Of a stretch of DNA of 64,000 bases, positions 60,701-64,000 are shown one piece after another (within the stretch, counting starts at the first letter, position 1; the number at the start of each line of letters is the position of its first letter). The translations under genes and the position numbers were made by a program. The notes beneath the pieces are model-generated. The model had not been told where the DNA came from. It saw only the letters and a program-made list of their open reading frames with translations, and did not search any database. Origin of the DNA: Aricia agestis. Its lineage: Eukaryota > Arthropoda > Insecta > Lepidoptera > Lycaenidae. The DNA lies in the NCBI RefSeq assembly GCF_905147365.1, contig NC_056409.1, positions 15,195,001 through 15,259,000 on the forward strand, read 5' to 3'.

Positions 60701-63361
60701 ATCCCATATATAATTCTTTTAATTACTGATAAATTACATAACGATGAAAAAGTGTTATGGTTGAATACGAAAAAATATAGAAAGATTTTTATTTCGTATT
60801 TAAAGAATTTGCATAATTTCTTAAAAAATAATTTAAAAAAAAAAGACTTGTTCCTCAGCAACTTCTTAAAAAACCGGCCAAGTGCGTGTAGGGCCACGCG
60901 CAATAAGGGGTAGTACCGCTAGTTCTTGATAATTATTTTTGTATGGTCAATGAATGTGCATTTATAACGTGTTTTACACTACTAACAACATCATTTCAGT
61001 TCCGTCAAAGGAATTTGAACGAAAAGTTCCTTTATACTTCGCCGAATACATTGTTTTTAGTTGATCGACTATTACTCAATAACTTTTGAAGTCTTCATAG
61101 CCTTGATAGTTTTCCTTTTAAATTCAGCATATTTTCTACTCCTGTGAATTTATCTAATTTCCAGAAGCAACCGTTTAGCTGGTAGAAGGGGGGAACACTA
61201 GACTCTAACGACTTTTATCACTTTAAAACTTCATATTTCACAAATGGATTCCTATATCGGAAAATGATATTTAAATACTCATAATATTTTTAAAAAACCT
61301 ATCCAACGACACCCCACACGATAGGGTGGACGCGAAAAAAAATTATCATCCCTGCTTGATGTGTAGCGGAGGTACCATAAAAAATATTTTTCAAAGGTTT
61401 TATGTACCATTTTGTGTCGGCATCATTAATAAGTGCATCCATGCCAAGTTACAGCTTTGTAGGTCCAGACAGACTGGACCGGACAGACCGAAAATATAAG
61501 GGTTTCTTGTTGACTACGCAACCCTTAAAAACTATTTACATGAGTCATGACCATAACATTGCTTGAGCCTTTCAGTATTATTTGTATAATACACACTAAT
61601 AAGCACTTATGGTAATATTGTCTTTATTATACCCGAGTAATGCAAGTGTTTACAACAGGTTTGAATGTCAATTAGAACTTAAATAAATATTTTTTAATTT
61701 TACCTTTGGTCAACTCCGGAAATGACAATCAAGCTATCTTCTATATCTTTTATTTTGCCCTCGAATATGATGTCTTTGTCTTCATTCGGACGAATAAATA
61801 GAAAATCACCTAAAATAATAGTTTCACGTTTGCTACCATTGTTTTTAAAACTTAATATAACCTATAACATATTTTTTATTGATAAAGAAAATTACCTCGC
61901 AAGAGTGATGGTCGTTTTTCTGCAAGACCAGGAACTTGCAAAGTATAATAATAGTCACCGCGGGTTTCCAATTTTACTTCAGACATGTTGAATTTCTAAA
62001 AAAACAGGTTTAATAATACTACGAAAGAAGGATAAAAATTGGCTAAGTGCTGTCGAACTCGCGCACGAAGGGTTCCGTACCGTTATAAGAAGCCAAAAAA
62101 ACTGTGTTTTTAATTATGAAAACCCACATCAATTGTTTATTAAATTTTAATTTTATTACTAATATATATAGTTCAAATATAATATTAGGTATTTTGTTAA
62201 GATTTCAAATAATGGCAACAGGTAGGCTGTTGCCATTATTGATTGGAGCAAAAAGGTAAAAAAAACGCGTTTGTTGTATGGGGGTGCAAATTATTTTTTT
62301 CGTAATAATTAATAATTAGTGAAAATTTCACTAATTACTTACATAATTAATTGGTGAAAATTTCAGCTGGCTAGCTTTTGCGGTTCTCAAGATACAGCTA
62401 TAACAGGAGACTATAGAGCAAAATAATACATCTGATACTGGAGACAGACACACAGATGGATGGACAGATATTTGTTTGTCTGTCCATATGACAGACAGAA
62501 AAACAAATAGACAAACTGTCAAGCGGACGGACAGACAGATCACAGAAGTAAAAGCTCAACCGTGGAGCAAATTTTGTAAAAACAAAGGCAAAAAATATTG
62601 TTTACACTTTCATATTTTTAAAATTAGTACTTAATCAAAACTTATGCCTATTTGAGTTTAAAGCATGAAGTTGAAGTACTTATTATAAATTCGCGACATT
62701 TTCTTACCCTTAAATTAATCCTTGCAATAACTTCTTCCCAATAAAGCAGATTGTGAAAATATTTTTTGTAATTTTCTTGGGTTGGTCCAATTTCGAAGAT
62801 GTTCCTAAAAACAATAATATATACACTGTACCTATATCTCTGATCCGTAACATCATTTTCACAAAGTATAAATACTTTTTAGATAAAAAACTACACTACT
62901 AACTAAATTACACAACAAAAATTTTAACAAGTTACTTATTGTATTATGCAAAGTTTAGACTACTGGAGATATGTAAAAATCGTGCTCAAAGATTCCGTTA
63001 CATACATACAGCCCAAGCTTATAAAAGCGTGTTAATAAAATGAAATCACTACTAGCGTCTGTTCGTATCTAAGATTACTAAACAGCAGCAGATCCATACA
63101 TATTATAAATGCGAAAGTGTAGTACTTATTGATTGTAGAATTTCAAATCGCTGAACCGATTTTGTTGAAGTTTTAGGGCTTATCATGTAAGAACAGAATA
63201 TTTTATATCGTGTTGAACACACTTACCTTATTTCGAGCCGTGTTGTTGTCAATTCTAGAATTTCTTCAGGCTTCAACTTTAGGTCCTCGAAAGATTGTCC
63301 ATCGAGACCTCGCGCTACGAGTATTTTTAAAAGTTTTGGGACATTGTAGTGGTCAACAGAT
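48715..63361 (-). CDS. MOV10-like SF1 RNA helicase, C-terminal 14 exons
   Basis: A 5'-to-3' RNA helicase of the UPF1-like SF1 group; MOV10 proteins act in RNA silencing and retroelement control. Exons, minus strand: 63361-63227, 62804-62708, 61995-61896, 61809-61704, 60646-60479, 59790-59643, 59422-59274, 58726-58592, 54676-54489, 53614-53466, 52036-51918, 50370-50259, 49898-49722, 48975-48715. All phases match; 680 residues plus a leading split codon. The first exons match the MOV10 beta-rich region (LPGLAE-type VPGLAEKRPSLLRGD). Motifs: I GPPGTGKT (235-242 of this fragment), II VDEAAQ (361-366), III LAGDPRQL, IV QNYRS, V VESFQGKE, VI RFNVTLTRAK. Lys/Asn-rich end. The start of the gene lies beyond 64000. 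MOV10 is favoured over Armitage/MOV10L1 on overall motif wording, but this needs a tree. The exon 54676 acceptor (CGGTAG) lacks a good pyrimidine tract; it is chosen because only it keeps phase. Confidence 0.88.
49252..49505 (-). mobile_element. tRNA-derived SINE, minus strand
   Basis: Same family as 14326-14583: minus-strand B box GCGGGTTCGAATCCCGCC, body AACAAAAAGTTTTCAATG, and the far end GGGGCCAGACTGACGTGGTG. It lies in the last helicase intron. The 74-residue minus-strand frame here (49613-49389) is SINE sequence, not an exon. Confidence 0.75.
51045..51731. mobile_element. 687-bp Harbinger-like element with MADF-like frame
   Basis: Ends AGGTGAGCTTATACGGGCAA and, on the other strand, AGGTGCGCTTACACGAGGGC are flanked by TAA (51042-51044 and 51732-51734), the PIF/Harbinger pattern. 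A minus-strand frame (51381-51199) contains SWNNEKIINFIDAV, which resembles the start of a MADF DNA-binding domain, the second protein of Harbinger transposons. The frame is cut off after about 60 residues, so the element looks like an internally deleted derivative. It lies in a helicase intron. Confidence 0.6.
52047..52208. mobile_element. hAT-like MITE, AAATCCGG family copy
   Basis: Ends GGGCCGGATTTATAATTTT and ACATAAATCCAGAGCTGCC are imperfect inverted repeats. The interior shares CAGGCCACTTTAATTTTGCC-like and TAGGACGC phrases with 37935-38125. It lies about 10 bp upstream of the acceptor of helicase exon 52036-51918, so its sequence makes up the 3' end of that intron. Confidence 0.5.
52389..52728 (+). 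mobile_element. Helitron-like element, truncated
   Basis: Two subunits starting GAACGCGCTAATCTCAGGAA, then GCGAAGCCGCGGGCAAAAGCTAG before T. It lacks the TACTAATATTATAA start and is a 5'-truncated copy of the group at 41105-42900. Confidence 0.55.
53198..53252. repeat. 25-bp perfect stem hairpin
   Basis: ATTTACGACATCACATTAGA followed by AACCC, a 5-nt loop, then the exact complement. It is the longest perfect short-loop stem in the window, in a helicase intron. Confidence 0.85.
53769..53890. mobile_element. Harbinger-like MITE, left half only
   Basis: TAA then GGGTCAATTCAGACCGCAAC matches the left end of the pair at 33291-33582, and the inner GACAGACTTCAACTGAGTG also aligns, but no right end is found before the sequence diverges near 53890. 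Confidence 0.55.
56772..57185 (+). mobile_element. TAGGGTTCC-family repeat, nested copy
   Basis: Starts TAGGCTTCCTTGCCCAAAGG and ends CCGACTCGCACTTGGCC. It lies wholly inside the 3.3-kb inverted-repeat element, so it was probably inserted after it. Confidence 0.5.
57390..57545. repeat. dispersed repeat matching 1625-1765 inverted
   Basis: Shares, in opposite orientation, the phrases CCGAAATTCTAAATCCC-like, GTATGGTACGGCCGTGCC and TTTGCTAAAAAGCTTGGCTG with the left edge of the window. The two sites are about 55.8 kb apart. No class is assigned. Confidence 0.55.
58327..58674 (-). repeat. 116-bp tandem triplication with exon end and donor
   Basis: Three copies (58327-58442, 58443-58558, 58559-58674) differ by only a few substitutions. 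On the minus strand each contains the last part of helicase exon 58726-58592 (reading YRILVTTLLHAAKYW) and its GTAAGT splice donor. Only the first copy in transcription order joins the rest of the exon; the other two lie in the intron. Reading through the first donor meets TAA at once (CCG TAA), so use of donor 2 or 3 would give a truncated protein. Confidence 0.85.
58885..59190 (+). mobile_element. TAGGGTTCC-family repeat, diverged
   Basis: Shows GGGGGCTCCTATATGACCA, GGGGCCTCCCATACAAAG and the end GTGCGCGAGTCCGACTCGCA, but lacks the start. It fills the helicase intron between exons 59422-59274 and 58726-58592. Confidence 0.45.
59643..59790 (-). CDS. helicase exon with Walker A motif
   Basis: This exon encodes NAEQVLAVERIV (Q-motif-like region) and VFGPPGTGKT, the ATP-binding motif I. 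The codon before FYNG is split AA|G with exon 60646-60479, which fixes the acceptor at CCGTAG just above 59790. That acceptor lies in the first unit of the neighbouring minisatellite. A later CGCAG in the exon would break the phase. Confidence 0.88.
59779..60085. repeat. about 31-bp minisatellite at a splice acceptor
   Basis: Roughly nine imperfect units read, on the plus strand, like TTTGTAAAACCTACGGGGTC followed by ATCCCCATTAG. On the minus strand each good unit offers CCGTAGGTTTTA, the same context as the acceptor used for the Walker A exon. Units diverge toward the high-coordinate side. Confidence 0.8.
62040..62560 (-). mobile_element. TAGGGTTCC-family repeat, minus strand
   Basis: Reads from the low end as the complement of the family terminus (CGAACTCGCGCACGAAGGGTTC) through AACAGGTAGGCTGTTGCC to a CAGACAGA-rich segment. 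It sits in the helicase intron between exons 62804-62708 and 61995-61896. Confidence 0.45.
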
Positions 63362-63651
63362 CTGTAAATAATTTTAAAACTATATCAGTCGAATAAAAAT
63401 AACATTGTCTATCATATAATTAAGACTCATTACAGATATAATATATCAGATCACTAGACCACTGACCGGCTATAGAAATGATTTTCCGAAAAACTAATAA
63501 TGCAGTTTTAAAATCGGCTATCGCTTCGCTTTGTTTCGCTATCTCCTACGAATAATAAAAACTAAGGAAACATAACTCTCATACTTCATCCGTTTTTTTT
63601 GTTCCTTTTCGCAGACTAAAACATGACAATAGCTACGTAACACAATTAATA

Positions 63652-64000
63652 CATTTACCCTCCGTGGTCCAGTGGTATAGGGCGCGGCTCTTGACTCGGA
63701 GGTCGTGGGTTCGATTCCCGCGTTGGAAACATGTTTAATGCAGGCTAATCACCTGATTGTCTGACAATTAAGATGATCCATGCGTCGGATGGGCATGTAA
63801 AAAGTCGGTCCTGCGCCTGTTCTCTCGCCGGTCGTGGCGGTCTTCTGTCCCACTGGGTTATGAGAGTGTAAGGAATAGAGAGTGTTCTTGTGTACTTACT
63901 GCGCACACACTTGGGCACTATAAAATTACTCCTACGTAGCTGGCCTGGTTTCAATGAAACCGGCCACCGTCACCGAAACCGGTGTGGGAGCTATTATTAT
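63652..64000 (+). mobile_element. tRNA-derived SINE, cut by window end
   Basis: The head has box A-like TGGTCCAGTGGTATAGGGC and box B GGGTTCGATTCCC (63708-63720). It is followed by a long non-tRNA body (GTCGGATGGGCATGTAAAA, GGCCACCGTCACCGAAACC) and a tail starting ATTATTAT at the right edge. The acceptor arms do not pair, so it is not a functional tRNA. It lies upstream of the first helicase exon seen here, in an intron or the 5' flank. Confidence 0.75.

Noticed and set aside
63661..63732. tRNA gene with A and B boxes
   Set aside because: The acceptor arms do not pair and a SINE body and ATT tail follow; it is the head of a SINE.
1..64000. CRISPR arrays, operons, bacterial promoters or terminators
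   Set aside because: The sequence is eukaryotic with spliced genes; the direct repeats seen are minisatellites or transposon subunits without spacer structure.

Overview
The window looks like nuclear DNA of a lepidopteran insect (moth or butterfly). Genes are split into many small exons with GT/AG introns, intergenic DNA is AT-rich, and the dispersed repeats are typical of Lepidoptera: a TCTG-rich family that opens near TACTAATATTATAAATGCG and closes GGGC(A)NCAGCTAG|T, tRNA-derived SINEs, and CR1-like and RTE-like LINE pieces. The organism call is inference from gene structure and repeat style; no search was possible.

Three host genes can be assembled exon by exon with intact reading phase. 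(1) Plus strand, 10587-31214: a Golgi alpha-mannosidase II (GH38), 20 coding exons, 1187 residues. (2) Minus strand, 45153-35039: dihydroxyacetone-phosphate acyltransferase (GNPAT), 11 coding exons, 670 residues, ending in the peroxisomal signal SKL. It lies tail-to-tail with the mannosidase. (3) Minus strand, 63361-48715: the C-terminal 14 exons (about 680 residues) of a MOV10-like superfamily 1 RNA helicase; its 5' part lies beyond the right edge.

Layout: 1-10.4 kb is intergenic and made mostly of repeats (TIR elements, a composite Helitron-like block at 5155-7543, a LINE C-terminal fragment at 7609-8554, a 1.07 kb foldback element at 8676-9747). 10.6-31.2 kb is the mannosidase; its intron 8 holds a nested insertion, a 5.35 kb LINE inside a hAT-like element, followed by a second hAT-like element. 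31.2-35.0 kb is the convergent 3' region. 35.0-45.2 kb is GNPAT with Helitron-like repeats and a TA-flanked MITE in its introns. 45.2-48.7 kb is spacer. 48.7-63.4 kb is the helicase, and a SINE runs off the right edge.

The three genes act in unrelated pathways (N-glycan trimming in the Golgi, ether-lipid synthesis in the peroxisome, RNA helicase work on RNPs or retroelements), so no operon-like logic is claimed. The most unusual structures are in the helicase gene: one 5' splice site sits in a 116-bp tandem triplication, the acceptor of the Walker A exon sits inside a roughly 31-bp minisatellite, and one intron carries a 3.3 kb inverted-repeat element whose ends are studded with the octamer TGCCGTTA. 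No complete autonomous system that I would call new was found.
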